Positions 44,088 to 54,341 of a stretch of DNA of 64,000 nucleotides are shown in pieces (within the stretch, counting starts at the first letter, position 1; every line of letters begins with the position of its first letter). A model generated the notes under the pieces. The model did no database searches and had not been told where the DNA came from. It worked only from the letters and a program-made list of their open reading frames with translations. Source of the stretch: Methylomonas sp. LL1 (lineage in GTDB: Bacteria > Pseudomonadota > Gammaproteobacteria > Methylococcales > Methylomonadaceae); assembly GCF_015711015.1 (NCBI RefSeq), contig NZ_CP064653.1, positions 1,736,001 through 1,800,000 of the forward strand, read 5' to 3'. The position numbers were made by a program, and so were the translations under genes.

Positions 44088-45050
44088 CTAAACATTATAA
44101 GGTCCGGCAATCCAGTCTCTTAACACGGCCTCGTCGCGCTCGGGCAAATAGGCAAAGTCCCCGGATATATCGCGATACACCGCGTCGGCGCTGTGAGTCG
44201 ATACCAACTTACCCTTGACCATGTAAAAAAACCAGGCGAACGGATAACCGGCCTGTCTATCGAATCGATTCAACACGTTGCTTAAAGCACTACCCTTCTT
44301 ACCGGCAAAATCTTCCAGATGCGGCAGGTGGTTTTTGTGGATATTAACAATTTCCACGTTGACGATTTGTTCGCCGAAACGGCCGGTGTGTTGATAAGGC
44401 CGGATGATCCAATCCGCCGACATCCGATGTTTCAACCCGGCACTGCAGCGGTTCCAGTCGTCCATGAAGCGTTGCACCGGATGTTCGCCCGGATGGCGTT
44501 CGTTGATCACTTCCATGAACAGTTTGACATCTGTCTTACGGCGATAGGTATAACGCGAATGGCCGAAACCAAAACTTTCGATGCAGAAAGGTTGCAAGGG
44601 ATCGATAAATTCTTCCAGATCTTCCGGCGGATTGTTTTGATCGACCAGCATCCTGTCGGACATTTCGCTGGTTTTATCGATCTCGATCAGAGTAAAGTCT
44701 TCGGCGCGGCCGCCGGTTTGCACTACAAAATATAGGGTTCTGCCTGTCTGCTTGGTCGCAATCAGTTTCTGATCCAAGGCATGGTCTATCAAGGTTTGTA
44801 AATTTTGTCCGCATTCCAGATAGGTCCGCTCGACCCATTCGATCAAATCGCTGGCGATGCGGTTACCGTCCATGTCCACCACCCCGCCCAATCGATACCA
44901 TTCATCACCCGTCATCGCCAGATGAATCGGATAATCGGGGATCAGGCTTTGCAATTTGTTTAATAACAATTCGTCGGTCTGGCCGGGGATGATTTTCTTA
45001 CAACAATCGGTAATATCCTGTCCGGCGAGGGCTAAACGCGATTCAGTCAT
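44088..45050 (-). CDS. nif-operon protein of unknown function
   Basis: 320 residues from the ATG at 45050, which overlaps the stop of the LRV-protein gene by 8 bases; a 19-codon longer frame is not supported. I do not recognise the family. Visible features: DITDCCKKIIPGQTDELLLN near the N-terminus, a Trp/Tyr-rich C-terminal half (YPFAWFFYMVKGKL, AYLPERDEAVLRDWIAG), no signal peptide and no membrane helix, so cytosolic. It ends the nif transcript, and tight coupling to nif genes suggests a role in nitrogenase maturation or protection; that is inference from context only. Confidence 0.8.
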   Translation of the reverse strand: MTESRLALAGQDITDCCKKIIPGQTDELLLNKLQSLIPDYPIHLAMTGDEWYRLGGVVDMDGNRIASDLIEWVERTYLECGQNLQTLIDHALDQKLIATKQTGRTLYFVVQTGGRAEDFTLIEIDKTSEMSDRMLVDQNNPPEDLEEFIDPLQPFCIESFGFGHSRYTYRRKTDVKLFMEVINERHPGEHPVQRFMDDWNRCSAGLKHRMSADWIIRPYQHTGRFGEQIVNVEIVNIHKNHLPHLEDFAGKKGSALSNVLNRFDRQAGYPFAWFFYMVKGKLVSTHSADAVYRDISGDFAYLPERDEAVLRDWIAGPYNV

Positions 45051-45807
45051 GGTCGGAATCCAAGGCATGGGTTGAATTAAGGCGTCTTTGTGCGACTTCG
45101 CGCACATCAGGTTCGGGGTCGTTGACTAATGCAGCCAGGTATTTAGGATCAACTTTCAAAGCCACCGTGTAGCGTACCACCCAATCGCTATCATTCAGCA
45201 GGGCCACGGCATCTTCGGCCGGCAGGCGTTCGGCGACGATACGCCGCACATCCGCCATAGGATCGTTGGCCATCAATCCCAAGCTGACTTCCGGTAGACG
45301 TTCGGCGACAATTTTACGGACTTGCTCATCCTCGTCCTTGATGAAGCGAAACAAGCGGCCAGGTGCCAAGCGTTTGGCAACCATTAATCGCACGATGTAA
45401 TCCTGGTCACCCGCAAGTAGTTCGAGATGTTCGGGATCGATGCGGTCGGCCACCGTCATCCTCACTTCGCGATCGGGATCGTTAATCCAGGCCAATAATT
45501 GCTGGGCCGGCAGACGGTACGCCACCGCGCGCCTGACCACCTCGTCCTCATCGTTTATTAAAACTTGCAGGGCTTTTTGCGGGGCATAGCGAACCGCAAT
45601 GGCACGACGCTCCCAAAACTTATCTTGCAGGTAATGTACGGCATAGGCGGGATTGACCCGAAAGAAGCGATCAATCTGCCGGCCGCTTTCGACAAAGACA
45701 CAAGTATCGCCAGGCATGCAGCGCCCCATCAGCAGGGTTTTGCCACGGAATGGGCACAGACTGCAATCGGCAATGCGCGGAGACACGGGATCGGCGGACT
45801 CGACCAT
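45043..45807 (-). CDS. 4Fe-4S leucine-rich-repeat-variant (LRV) protein
   Basis: 254 residues. The N-terminal cysteine cluster DCSLCPFRG...GRCMPGDTC (C-x2-C-x11-C-x5-C, residues about 15-37) suits a [4Fe-4S] centre. It is followed by about eight 24-residue alpha repeats with recurring VRxxVAxRLP/ARRLPxxxL (e.g. VRKIVAERLPEVSL, VRRIVAERLPAED). This matches the LRV iron-sulphur protein first described from the Azotobacter vinelandii nif region. Its function is unresolved; the context suggests nitrogenase-related Fe-S work. It is 9 bases after the small gene at 45817. Confidence 0.9.
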   Translation of the reverse strand: MVESADPVSPRIADCSLCPFRGKTLLMGRCMPGDTCVFVESGRQIDRFFRVNPAYAVHYLQDKFWERRAIAVRYAPQKALQVLINDEDEVVRRAVAYRLPAQQLLAWINDPDREVRMTVADRIDPEHLELLAGDQDYIVRLMVAKRLAPGRLFRFIKDEDEQVRKIVAERLPEVSLGLMANDPMADVRRIVAERLPAEDAVALLNDSDWVVRYTVALKVDPKYLAALVNDPEPDVREVAQRRLNSTHALDSDHD

Positions 45808-45816
45808 CGGGAACCC

Positions 45817-46083
45817 CTAATCTTCCAGAACTTCGGCGATCACGATGCCCGTGGCATTTTCGTAGCTATTGGTCAGGCATAGACAATGTTCACGCCCATC
45901 GATCAAATAGAGATTGAACCCTTCACCTTCCAAGACCGGCTGGTTGTTTGGAAGATCATCTTCCATGCAATAGGTGAAATGTACCCCCGGATTTTCGCCT
46001 CTCAACTTCGCCACTAACGATTCATTCAATGATTCGCTTCCGATGATAGAAGCTATATGTTGCAGTTGTTCAGGGCTGATCAT
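45817..46083 (-). CDS. Small nif-associated protein (DUF6129-like)
   Basis: 88 residues: a short helical start (SPEQLQHIASIIGSESLNES), then GVHFTYCMEDDLPN and LYLIDGREHCLCLT, an alpha/beta layout. Similar small proteins lie next to the LRV gene in Azotobacter-type nif operons, and I believe it corresponds to DUF6129, though that assignment is from memory. Function unknown. It is separated from the ferredoxin gene by a 119-base palindromic repeat. Confidence 0.75.
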   Translation of the reverse strand: MISPEQLQHIASIIGSESLNESLVAKLRGENPGVHFTYCMEDDLPNNQPVLEGEGFNLYLIDGREHCLCLTNSYENATGIVIAEVLED

Positions 46084-46106
46084 GGCAATTCCTGTTTATA
46101 TGCTGG

Positions 46107-46175
46107 GTAGGGTCAAATCATTCGACGCTCGGCCTACGACATGATGAACAACAGGCCGAATAAATTCGACCCTAC
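46107..46175. repeat. Extragenic palindrome inside the nif operon, copy 2
   Basis: Arms GTAGGGTC (46107-46114) and GACCCTAC (46168-46175), with inner TCGGCCT (46129-46135) and AGGCCGA (46153-46159), can fold into a two-part stem. It carries the GAATAAATTCGACCC core shared with 44044-44059. Lying between ferredoxin and the next nif gene, it may stabilise or cut the transcript. Confidence 0.7.
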
Positions 46176-46202
46176 CTCGCTTTACATCATTTGACGAGCC
46201 GC

Positions 46203-46403
46203 TTAAGCCACCAAGGGCAAAATGCAGTTATCGATCGGACAAACCTTCACACATTGCGGCACATCGTAATCGCCGTTGCATTCCGTACAGGTTTTTTTAT
46301 TGATCTCAAACACGACCGCACCCTCTTTAATCGAGTCGGTGGGGCATACGGGTTTGCAATCTCCGCAGGAAATACATTCTTCAGCAACAATATATAAAGA
46401 CAT
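46203..46403 (-). CDS. 2[4Fe-4S] ferredoxin, nif-associated
   Basis: 66 residues. First cluster motif CISCGDCKPVCPTDS (C-x2-C-x2-C-x3-C). The second has an extended loop, CTECNGDYDVPQCVKVCP (C-x2-C-x7-C-x3-C), as in Chromatium-type and FdxN-type ferredoxins. It probably supplies low-potential electrons to nitrogenase or to cofactor assembly. AAAGGAG ribosome site. It lies 12 bases after nifT. Confidence 0.92.
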   Translation of the reverse strand: MSLYIVAEECISCGDCKPVCPTDSIKEGAVVFEINKKTCTECNGDYDVPQCVKVCPIDNCILPLVA

Positions 46404-46415
46404 AATAAGCTCCTT

Positions 46416-46628
46416 TTATAAACGTTTCGCTTGTAGAGTAATTGGAATATTGGGGGGCGTATCCAGTACGTCGAAATAATACTTGGACCCGTCGCCCAAT
46501 ACAACTTCACCACCCCATTTGTCAGGGCTATCAAATTCCAAGGACTCTACGGTCTCTTCCAAATCTTTCTTTGCAACGTAAAACAACAATTTGCCGTCTT
46601 CACGTTTTCTAAGCATGACGCTGGGCAT
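46416..46628 (-). CDS. nifT: NifT/FixU protein
   Basis: 70 residues from the ATG at 46628 (GGAG upstream); a frame 13 codons longer is not expected for the family. Family pattern: MPSVMLRKREDGKLLFYVAK, then DLEETVESLEFDSPDKWGGE and a C-terminal ITLQAKRL. NifT is a small conserved protein encoded after nifK; its function is poorly defined and it is often dispensable. A hairpin lies between nifK and nifT. Confidence 0.95.
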   Translation of the reverse strand: MPSVMLRKREDGKLLFYVAKKDLEETVESLEFDSPDKWGGEVVLGDGSKYYFDVLDTPPNIPITLQAKRL

Positions 46629-46650
46629 GGTTTTCTCCAAACAAAAAGTA

Positions 46651-46669
46651 GGGTGGGCATCGCCCACCC
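46651..46669 (-). terminator. Hairpin with T-rich tail between nifK and nifT
   Basis: On the minus strand GGGTGGGC (46669-46662) pairs perfectly with GCCCACCC (46658-46651) around a 3-base loop and is followed by TACTTTTTG. It looks like a leaky intrinsic terminator or mRNA-stabilising stem that would lower expression of nifT and downstream genes relative to nifHDK. Confidence 0.6.
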
Positions 46670-46686
46670 CACGGGTGACAACAGGA

Positions 46687-48258
46687 TTAACGAATCAAAT
46701 CGTAGTTGTAGTCGGTGGTTCCCATGCCTTTGGTTTCTTTATCCAACTGTTCCAGTACCGCATTGACCAGGGTCGTCAGCATATACATCGCGCCTTCGTA
46801 ACCCAGAGTCGTCATCCGGTGTAGATGATGGCGATCGAAGATTGGGAAACCGATACGAATCAAAGGTACTTCAAATTCCTCACCTTTGTAGACAGTATCG
46901 CGTTGGATGAATTTACCGTAGGAGTTGCCGATCATGAAGTCCGGTTTGTTGGTAAACATCAATGAGCGGAAGTGCCACAAATCCTTGCCGATATGCACGG
47001 TAGCGCTTTGGCCGTAAGGCGAGGCTTTCAACACTTCTTCAACCGCTTTTTTGAAACGTTTATTGGCATGATTGACCAGTACATCGGTGACTTCCGCACC
47101 CATTTCCAGCAGGAATTTGGTCATGCCCAAGGCAAAGTCCGCATCGCCGTACAGCGCGAATTTTTTGCCGTGCAACCAGGCGTGTGAGTCGGTCATCATG
47201 TCGACCAGACGGCCACGTTCGGTCTCCAGCGATTTTGGAATCGGTTTACCGGTCAGTTCGGAGATTTTCATCAACAATTGGTCGGTCCATTCCAGGCCCA
47301 TCGGGATGTTCAATTTAGGCACATCCTGTTTCCAGGTGCCTTCGACGAACTTCTTGGTTTTTTCCAATTGCCAAGGTTGCAACAGAACGGTCGTGATCGC
47401 GTTCGGTGCGTCCTTGACTTCGTCGATGGTAGTGCCGCCGGCATACATGTTGAATTGGCCATCGGCTGGAGTATCCAACACTTCGGTAGGATCGCTCAAC
47501 AGGGTGTAATCGACGCCCATTTCCTTCATCATCCGGTGGATCACGCGGAAGTTGCCCAAATAGGTTTCAAAGCCAGGTACAAAGTTAATTTTGCCGTTGG
47601 AGCCAACTTCCTTGCCTTCCATAAAGTTCAGCGTGAAGTAGCGGGCAATGCCTTCGAACATATTGTCCCAACCGGTAGTATGACTACCGACGAAGCTAGG
47701 AGTATGCGCGAACGGAACAGGATAATCCTGATCGATATGGCCTTCTTTTTTGGCGTTGTTGATGAACGCGTTCAAGTCGTCGCCGATAACTTCCGCCATA
47801 CAGGTGGTCGATACCGCGATCATGGTAGGCTTGTACAAGGCTTTGGCGTTTTCCAGACCGGCAAACATGTTTTTCTGACCGCCGAATACCGCCGCGTCTT
47901 CAGTCATTGAGTCGGAAACGCAAGAGATTGGCTCTTTGAAATGACGGTTGAAGTAAGTACGGAAATAAGCCACGCAACCTTGCGAACCGTGCACATAAGG
48001 CATGGTTTTCTCAAAGCCCAATGAGCACAATACGGCACCCAGGGGTTGGCAGGCTTTAGCTGGGTTGACGGTAATCGCTTCGCGGTTGAAGTTCAATTCT
48101 TGGTATTCCTTAGTGGTCGTCCACTGGAATACTTCGTCAATTTGATCTTGTGGATGGCGTTCTTCGTAGTTCGCCCGTTTGTTGGCCAGACTTTCCTTGT
48201 ATTCATCATTTCTGAATAAAGGATAACTAGGTTCAATTTTATCGACTTGTTGGCTCAT
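46687..48258 (-). CDS. nifK: Nitrogenase MoFe protein beta chain
   Basis: 523 residues. P-cluster cysteines are seen in NPAKACQPLGAVL, HGSQGCVAYFRTYF and VSTTCMAEVIGDD, with SVSDSMTEDAAVFGG-type sequence (VSDSMTEDAAVFGGQ) between. The length, with an N-terminal extension beginning SQQVDKIEPSYPLF, matches the group-I molybdenum nitrogenase beta chain of proteobacteria. It forms the alpha2-beta2 MoFe protein with NifD. Ribosome site TAGGAG. Confidence 0.98.
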   Translation of the reverse strand: MSQQVDKIEPSYPLFRNDEYKESLANKRANYEERHPQDQIDEVFQWTTTKEYQELNFNREAITVNPAKACQPLGAVLCSLGFEKTMPYVHGSQGCVAYFRTYFNRHFKEPISCVSDSMTEDAAVFGGQKNMFAGLENAKALYKPTMIAVSTTCMAEVIGDDLNAFINNAKKEGHIDQDYPVPFAHTPSFVGSHTTGWDNMFEGIARYFTLNFMEGKEVGSNGKINFVPGFETYLGNFRVIHRMMKEMGVDYTLLSDPTEVLDTPADGQFNMYAGGTTIDEVKDAPNAITTVLLQPWQLEKTKKFVEGTWKQDVPKLNIPMGLEWTDQLLMKISELTGKPIPKSLETERGRLVDMMTDSHAWLHGKKFALYGDADFALGMTKFLLEMGAEVTDVLVNHANKRFKKAVEEVLKASPYGQSATVHIGKDLWHFRSLMFTNKPDFMIGNSYGKFIQRDTVYKGEEFEVPLIRIGFPIFDRHHLHRMTTLGYEGAMYMLTTLVNAVLEQLDKETKGMGTTDYNYDLIR

Positions 48259-48407
48259 GATAATCTCCTAACGCGCCACTAATCCGTGGACTACGTAACA
48301 GGCTAAAGGCTAAAGGCTAAGGGCAAAACGGATGACCGGCGGCCATGGTGGCGGTATATCTCACCTTTCAACCGCTGCCTTGCGCCTTATCTAAATTAAG
48401 CTGGATG

Positions 48408-48437
48408 CGCTGGATGAGCGAAAAGCTCGCTCCAGCG
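48408..48437. repeat. Stem-loop between nifD and nifK
   Basis: Just beyond the nifD stop, GAGCG (48416-48420) and CGCTC (48428-48432), extended by CGCTG/CAGCG, form a hairpin within the 192-base nifD-nifK gap. The same gap contains three GGCTAAA-type repeats (48301-48322). Possible mRNA-stability element; no gene is seen in the gap. Confidence 0.5.
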
Positions 48438-48450
48438 CGGGTACCGCCGT

Positions 48451-49932
48451 TTACGCGACGGCTTTGACCGGTTCGCTGGCGGCCTCGGTTTTCCAAGGCG
48501 CTTTAAAGCTTTTCCAGCAGGGATTGTTGATGGTCATGTCCATATCGCGAGCGAAGATGGCGAAGCCGTCATAGCCGTGATAAGGGCCTGAATAATCCCA
48601 GGAGTGCATTTGGCGGAACGGCACGCCCATTTTTTGGAAAATGTATTTTTCCTTGACACCGGAACCGACCAAGTCGGGTTGGACTTTTTTGACGAACTCT
48701 TCGAATTCGTAACCGGTCACGTCATCGTACAGCAGGGTGGCGTTACCCATTTCCTTGATGGTACGGTCGTAGTCGTCGTTGTGACCGAATTCATAACCGG
48801 TACCGACCACTTCCATGCCCAAATCTTCATAGGCACCGATCACGTGGCGTGGACGCAAGCCGCCGATGTACAACATCACGCGTTTGCCTTCCAGGCGTGG
48901 TTTGTATTTGGCGATCACAGCTTCGTATTCGGCTGAGTAACGAGCGATTACGCGTTCCGCGCCTTCTTTGATGCTGTCATCGAAGTGGCTGGCGATTCTA
49001 CGTAGGGATTCGGCAATTTTGGTTGGGCCGAAGAAGTTATACTCGATCCAAGGAATATTGTACTTTTCTTCCATATGCCGAGCGATGTAGTTCATCGAAC
49101 GGTAGCAATGGATCAAGTTCAATTTAACTTTTGGGGTATTTTCGATCTCGGCGATGGTACCGTCACCGGACCATTGTGCGACAACCTTCAAACCCATCTC
49201 TTCCAACAAGGTACGTGACGCCCAAGCATCGCCGCCGATGTTGTAGTCGCCGATCACGGCAACGTCGTAAGGGCCGACAGTGTAGCTTGGTTCCTTGCCG
49301 TCGTTTTTATCCAGCACCCAGTCGCGAATCGCGTCGTTGGCGATATGGTGACCCAGGGATTGCGATACGCCGCGGAAACCTTCGCAACGTACGGGCACGA
49401 TGGTTTTGCCGTGTTCTTTGGCTTTGACTTTGGAAACGGCTTCGATGTCGTCGCCGATCAAACCGATTGGGCATTCTGATTGAATCGACACACCTTTGTT
49501 CAATGGGAACAAGGTTTCAATTTCGTCAATACATTTGGCCAGTTTTTTATCGCCGCCGAAAACGATGTCTTTTTCGGTGAAATCGGAGGTAAAGTTCATG
49601 GTACCGAAGGTATTGATACCGGTAGTACCGACGTAGTAGTTACGGCGGCCGGCGCGCGAATATTGTCCGCAACCGACGGGGCCGTGAGAAATATGGATCA
49701 TGTCCTTAATCGGACCCCAAACCACACCCTTGGAACCGGCATAGGCGCAACCACGAATGGTCATGACTCCAGGCAGGGATTTACGGTTTGACGTGATACA
49801 TTTATTGGACTTTTCCAAGCTTTGATCATTAACCGCCAAATGTTTTTCGCGGTCTTTTTTAGCTTTTTCGGGATAGACTTCCAACACTTCTTGAATAAGC
49901 GCTTCGGTCTCTTCTCTTGTCATGGCTGCCAT
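48451..49932 (-). CDS. nifD: Nitrogenase MoFe protein alpha chain
   Basis: 493 residues from the ATG at 49932, which has AAAGGAG six bases upstream; a frame 12 codons longer is not typical. P-cluster and FeMo-cofactor residues: [45 protein letters not shown], the cofactor Cys in [14 protein letters not shown], and the cofactor His in [18 protein letters not shown]. All ligands expected for a Mo-dependent enzyme are present. It pairs with NifK and receives electrons from NifH. Confidence 0.98.
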   Translation of the reverse strand: MAAMTREETEALIQEVLEVYPEKAKKDREKHLAVNDQSLEKSNKCITSNRKSLPGVMTIRGCAYAGSKGVVWGPIKDMIHISHGPVGCGQYSRAGRRNYYVGTTGINTFGTMNFTSDFTEKDIVFGGDKKLAKCIDEIETLFPLNKGVSIQSECPIGLIGDDIEAVSKVKAKEHGKTIVPVRCEGFRGVSQSLGHHIANDAIRDWVLDKNDGKEPSYTVGPYDVAVIGDYNIGGDAWASRTLLEEMGLKVVAQWSGDGTIAEIENTPKVKLNLIHCYRSMNYIARHMEEKYNIPWIEYNFFGPTKIAESLRRIASHFDDSIKEGAERVIARYSAEYEAVIAKYKPRLEGKRVMLYIGGLRPRHVIGAYEDLGMEVVGTGYEFGHNDDYDRTIKEMGNATLLYDDVTGYEFEEFVKKVQPDLVGSGVKEKYIFQKMGVPFRQMHSWDYSGPYHGYDGFAIFARDMDMTINNPCWKSFKAPWKTEAASEPVKAVA

Positions 49933-49997
49933 GATGATCTCCTTTTGTGGTCGTGGGTAATCTCCCAACTGACCCCTGTTAGGAACTAGTTAAAAGC

Positions 49998-50027
49998 AGG
50001 TTGGATCGAGCATCCTCAACCCAACCT
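49998..50027. repeat. Stem-loop between nifH and nifD
   Basis: AGGTTGG (49998-50004) and CCAACCT (50021-50027) can pair in the short nifH-nifD spacer. Such stems are often seen after nifH and may keep nifH mRNA more abundant than nifDK; that role is inference. Confidence 0.5.
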
Positions 50028-50037
50028 ACGTACTTAT

Positions 50038-51625
<1,588 letters not shown>

Positions 51626-52477
51626 ATGTCCAATTCCGTCTTTTCCGAAATTCTTAGCGGTTTATATGATAATCAAGTCGTGCCTTATCTCGGCCCAGGG
51701 GTGCTGTTCGATTCGATCAGTAAACTCAATGGCGCGCCGATACCGGCCGACAGCGATAGCTTAATTCTGGCCATGAACGGCGGCAAGCCGATGGCCCCCA
51801 AGCTAATGTACGAATTCCCGCGCGCGGCGATGAATCAGGAATTAAAGCGCGGCCGCAATTACGTCACCCAATTTTTGGATAAAACCTACGGTCAAATGAA
51901 GTGGAGCCGGGCCGCCGTGCATGAATGGCTGGCGGAATGGAAACCCAATTATATCGTCGACATCAATCGCGACACTCAGTTGCAGGACAGCTACGCCGAT
52001 GAGGAACACACGCTGGTCGTCGGTCTTGCCCGCGTGATTGGCAACCACTTCCGCTTCAAGATTTATCACTACGACGGCCAAAGCTATTTTGAAATCGAGC
52101 AAAACCAGGTCGACACCAAGTTGCCTATCCTATTCAAACCGATGGGTACGCCGAAACCGGAATCCAATTACGTGGCTTCCGATGCCGACTATGTCGATTA
52201 CATCACCGAACTGATGGGCGGCTTCGCCATCCCCGACTTCTTGAAGGAATACCGGAAAGGTAAAAAATATCTGCTGCTGGGGCTGCCCTTGAACCGGGAT
52301 TCTGAACGGATGGTAATGAGCGATATTACCTATGCCGCCGCCGAACACCGGGGCTGGTTCTTACGTAAAAATCCCACCGACAAGGAAAAACGCTTCGCCG
52401 ATCGCTTAGGCTTTGAACTGATCGAAGCCGATTGCAAGGATTTGCTGGAACTGGTACTAACTCGCCAGGCAGCTTAA
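51626..52477 (+). CDS. SIR2-like domain protein divergent from nifH
   Basis: 283 residues from the ATG at 51626 (CGGAG upstream); a 28-codon longer frame has no support. A SIR2_2-type fold is suggested by VVPYLGPGVLFDSI (cf. the VPFLGAG nucleotide motif), IVDINRDTQL (cf. TTNYD) and the late YLLLGLPL. The catalytic K-x-HG motif of sirtuins is replaced by LFKPMGTPKPESNYV, so deacetylase activity is unlikely; NAD(H) binding could remain. Its divergence from nifH suggests a nitrogen-fixation link, perhaps sensing NAD state. Function is inference. Confidence 0.75.
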   Translation: MSNSVFSEILSGLYDNQVVPYLGPGVLFDSISKLNGAPIPADSDSLILAMNGGKPMAPKLMYEFPRAAMNQELKRGRNYVTQFLDKTYGQMKWSRAAVHEWLAEWKPNYIVDINRDTQLQDSYADEEHTLVVGLARVIGNHFRFKIYHYDGQSYFEIEQNQVDTKLPILFKPMGTPKPESNYVASDADYVDYITELMGGFAIPDFLKEYRKGKKYLLLGLPLNRDSERMVMSDITYAAAEHRGWFLRKNPTDKEKRFADRLGFELIEADCKDLLELVLTRQAA

Positions 52478-52545
52478 TACCCCTTCGCAACTCCGGGAAC
52501 GGTTTAGCGTTTCTCTGGGGCTCGTGCCCAAATTGATTGGAACAG

Positions 52546-52572
52546 GTAGGAGAGGCTCTTGCGCCCTCCTAC
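52546..52572. terminator. Hairpin between convergent genes
   Basis: GTAGGAG (52546-52552) and CTCCTAC (52566-52572), with partly complementary inner bases, form a stem in the 128-base gap between the SIR2-like gene and the convergent hemerythrin-GGDEF gene. Probable bidirectional terminator or REP; no U tract. Confidence 0.5.
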
Positions 52573-52605
52573 ATTTGACCAGCCGTCCCGATCATTAACC
52601 AACGA

Positions 52606-54057
52606 TCAGTTTTGATAAAACCGGAAGCAGCCTTTGCCGGCATTTTTGGCTTCGTAAAGGCTGTGGTCGGCATGCAGCAGCAAGGTCAAGGCCGGCACGT
52701 TATCAGCCGGATACAGGGTCACGCCGATACTGGCCGAAACACTGACCGTGCCGCTGTCCAACGCGATGGGCTGTTCGATTTCGTCTATCGTGCGCTGCAG
52801 CAGTCCTCGGCAATATTCGGCGTCATTCAGATCGCCCCATAAAATCACAAATTCGTCCCCGCCCAAACGGGCCACGGTGTCATTTTTGCGCATCACGCCC
52901 GTCAGCCGTTGGGAAACGATTTTTAACACCAGATCGCCGGCATCATGCCCCCAATGGTCGTTGACCGGTTTAAAGCCATCCAAATCGAGATAACAAACCG
53001 CCAAATAGCAACGATTCCGCATGGCATCGGCCATCGCCAGCTCCATTCTGTCCGCCAACAACAAGCGATTGGGTAAACCGGTCAATGCGTCATGGTTGGC
53101 GGCGTGCTCCAAATGCCGCTGGCGTTTGATCAACTGGCCGACGCTGGAAAAAACCCCGGCATAATGACAGACTTGGCCTTGAGCGTTTTTGATGGCGGAT
53201 ATGGTCAGCCACTCCGGCTCTAATTCGCCTGACGGCGTCCGATTCCATATCTCTCCCGACCAATGACAAGTTTGATCGAGGCTTTGCTGGATTTGTTCAC
53301 TCATTACTTTATCCAGAAATCCCGACTTAATGTTTTGCAAGGGTTTTCTGAGTAAAACACTCTCTTCGAGTTGGCTATTCTGACAAAAAGCGCTGTTAAC
53401 ATCGATGATATGGTACTGGGCATCGGTGATACAAATAGCTTCCAGGGTGTTTTCGAACACATTGGCGAACAGACGCAGCCGCATTTCGACTTTTTGCCGT
53501 TCGGCAATTTCCTTCATTAACTGCAAGGTTCGCGTCGACAGATTTTCGTACATCGCCAGCATGGTCTCGATCAATAATTGCTGGCCGCTGTTTTTGCTCT
53601 TGTCGAATTGAATTTTGGCTTGTTCGACTGACGCTCCCTTCTGCATCGCCAACACGATTTCGGCCATCTGCTTGTCCCTATCTAAAATGTGAAACGCCAG
53701 CCAATGGGTTAAAAAACAGACGATTTCCTCTATCACCTTGTCCAGGGGTTGATCGGTTTCTCGCTGCTTTAACGCTATCACGTCGGCAATAAAACTGGCG
53801 TGAACCTTCCTATGCCTGGCCAACATCGCATCGTCGGGCAGATACTGTTGCCAAATTTTCTCTTCGGTTTCAAAGTGATAAGCCGCGTAATCGGTCAATT
53901 GAGCAAAGATCTTGTTCAGCCCCGGAATATCGATATCGTAGGCCAGATGTCCCGCCAACAAATTGAGTAAACGCACCAACTGGCAATGTTGCGCATCGAT
54001 CTCCGGAATACCCACCTCGAAGCCGGCGCTCCAAGGAAAAATTTCAATCGCTGTCAT
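52606..54057 (-). CDS. Hemerythrin-PAS-GGDEF diguanylate cyclase
   Basis: 483 residues. An N-terminal bacteriohemerythrin domain (about 5-135) has di-iron ligand motifs EIDAQHCQLVRLL, AYHFETEEKIW, RHRKVHASFI and AFHILDRDK. A helical linker and a PAS domain (about 200-310; ITDAQYHIIDVNSAF) follow, then an intact GGDEF (about 320-480: HDALTGLPNRLLL, YLDLDGFKPVND, RLGGDEF, I-site RKND). No EAL. The di-iron site binds O2 or changes redox state, so this should be an oxygen- or redox-controlled c-di-GMP synthase. Its position beside the nif genes fits an oxygen-sensitive lifestyle. Confidence 0.92.
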   Translation of the reverse strand: MTAIEIFPWSAGFEVGIPEIDAQHCQLVRLLNLLAGHLAYDIDIPGLNKIFAQLTDYAAYHFETEEKIWQQYLPDDAMLARHRKVHASFIADVIALKQRETDQPLDKVIEEIVCFLTHWLAFHILDRDKQMAEIVLAMQKGASVEQAKIQFDKSKNSGQQLLIETMLAMYENLSTRTLQLMKEIAERQKVEMRLRLFANVFENTLEAICITDAQYHIIDVNSAFCQNSQLEESVLLRKPLQNIKSGFLDKVMSEQIQQSLDQTCHWSGEIWNRTPSGELEPEWLTISAIKNAQGQVCHYAGVFSSVGQLIKRQRHLEHAANHDALTGLPNRLLLADRMELAMADAMRNRCYLAVCYLDLDGFKPVNDHWGHDAGDLVLKIVSQRLTGVMRKNDTVARLGGDEFVILWGDLNDAEYCRGLLQRTIDEIEQPIALDSGTVSVSASIGVTLYPADNVPALTLLLHADHSLYEAKNAGKGCFRFYQN

Positions 54058-54178
54058 AAGTTTTTATTTTGTTTAAAAGCACCGAATTAGATAATTTTGA
54101 GAAAACCTGTAGCCACGGATACCAAAACTATCGTTTGCCGAGCGGACTCGTGCTGAGCGAAGCCGAAGTAGCCGAAGC

Positions 54179-54210
54179 GAATAGTTGACTTCGACTCCGC
54201 TCAGTCAACG
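54179..54210. repeat. Second copy of the 32-base repeat
   Basis: Exact reverse complement of 42513-42544. Flanking sequence (54141-54178) contains further partial arms (GAGCGGACTC, GCCGAAG). It lies in the 284-base gap 54058-54341 that holds no gene. Confidence 0.85.
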
Positions 54211-54341
54211 TCGGACTTTTTTGGCATTCAGTCAACGACAGTTTTTGGGTGGGGCAAATTTATTGCCATAAATCACCTTAATACCCTGGTCTTTCGGACT
54301 TGGAACCGCAAGCGATCATGAATACCCCCGCCCCATGGCTC

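Noticed and set aside
47278-47910. 210-codon plus-strand frame
   Set aside because: Antisense to nifK; no family resemblance.
48301-48322. Short GGCTAAA direct repeats between nifD and nifK, considered as a CRISPR-like or operator array
   Set aside because: Only three 7-base units in tandem with no spacers; simple repeat expansion.
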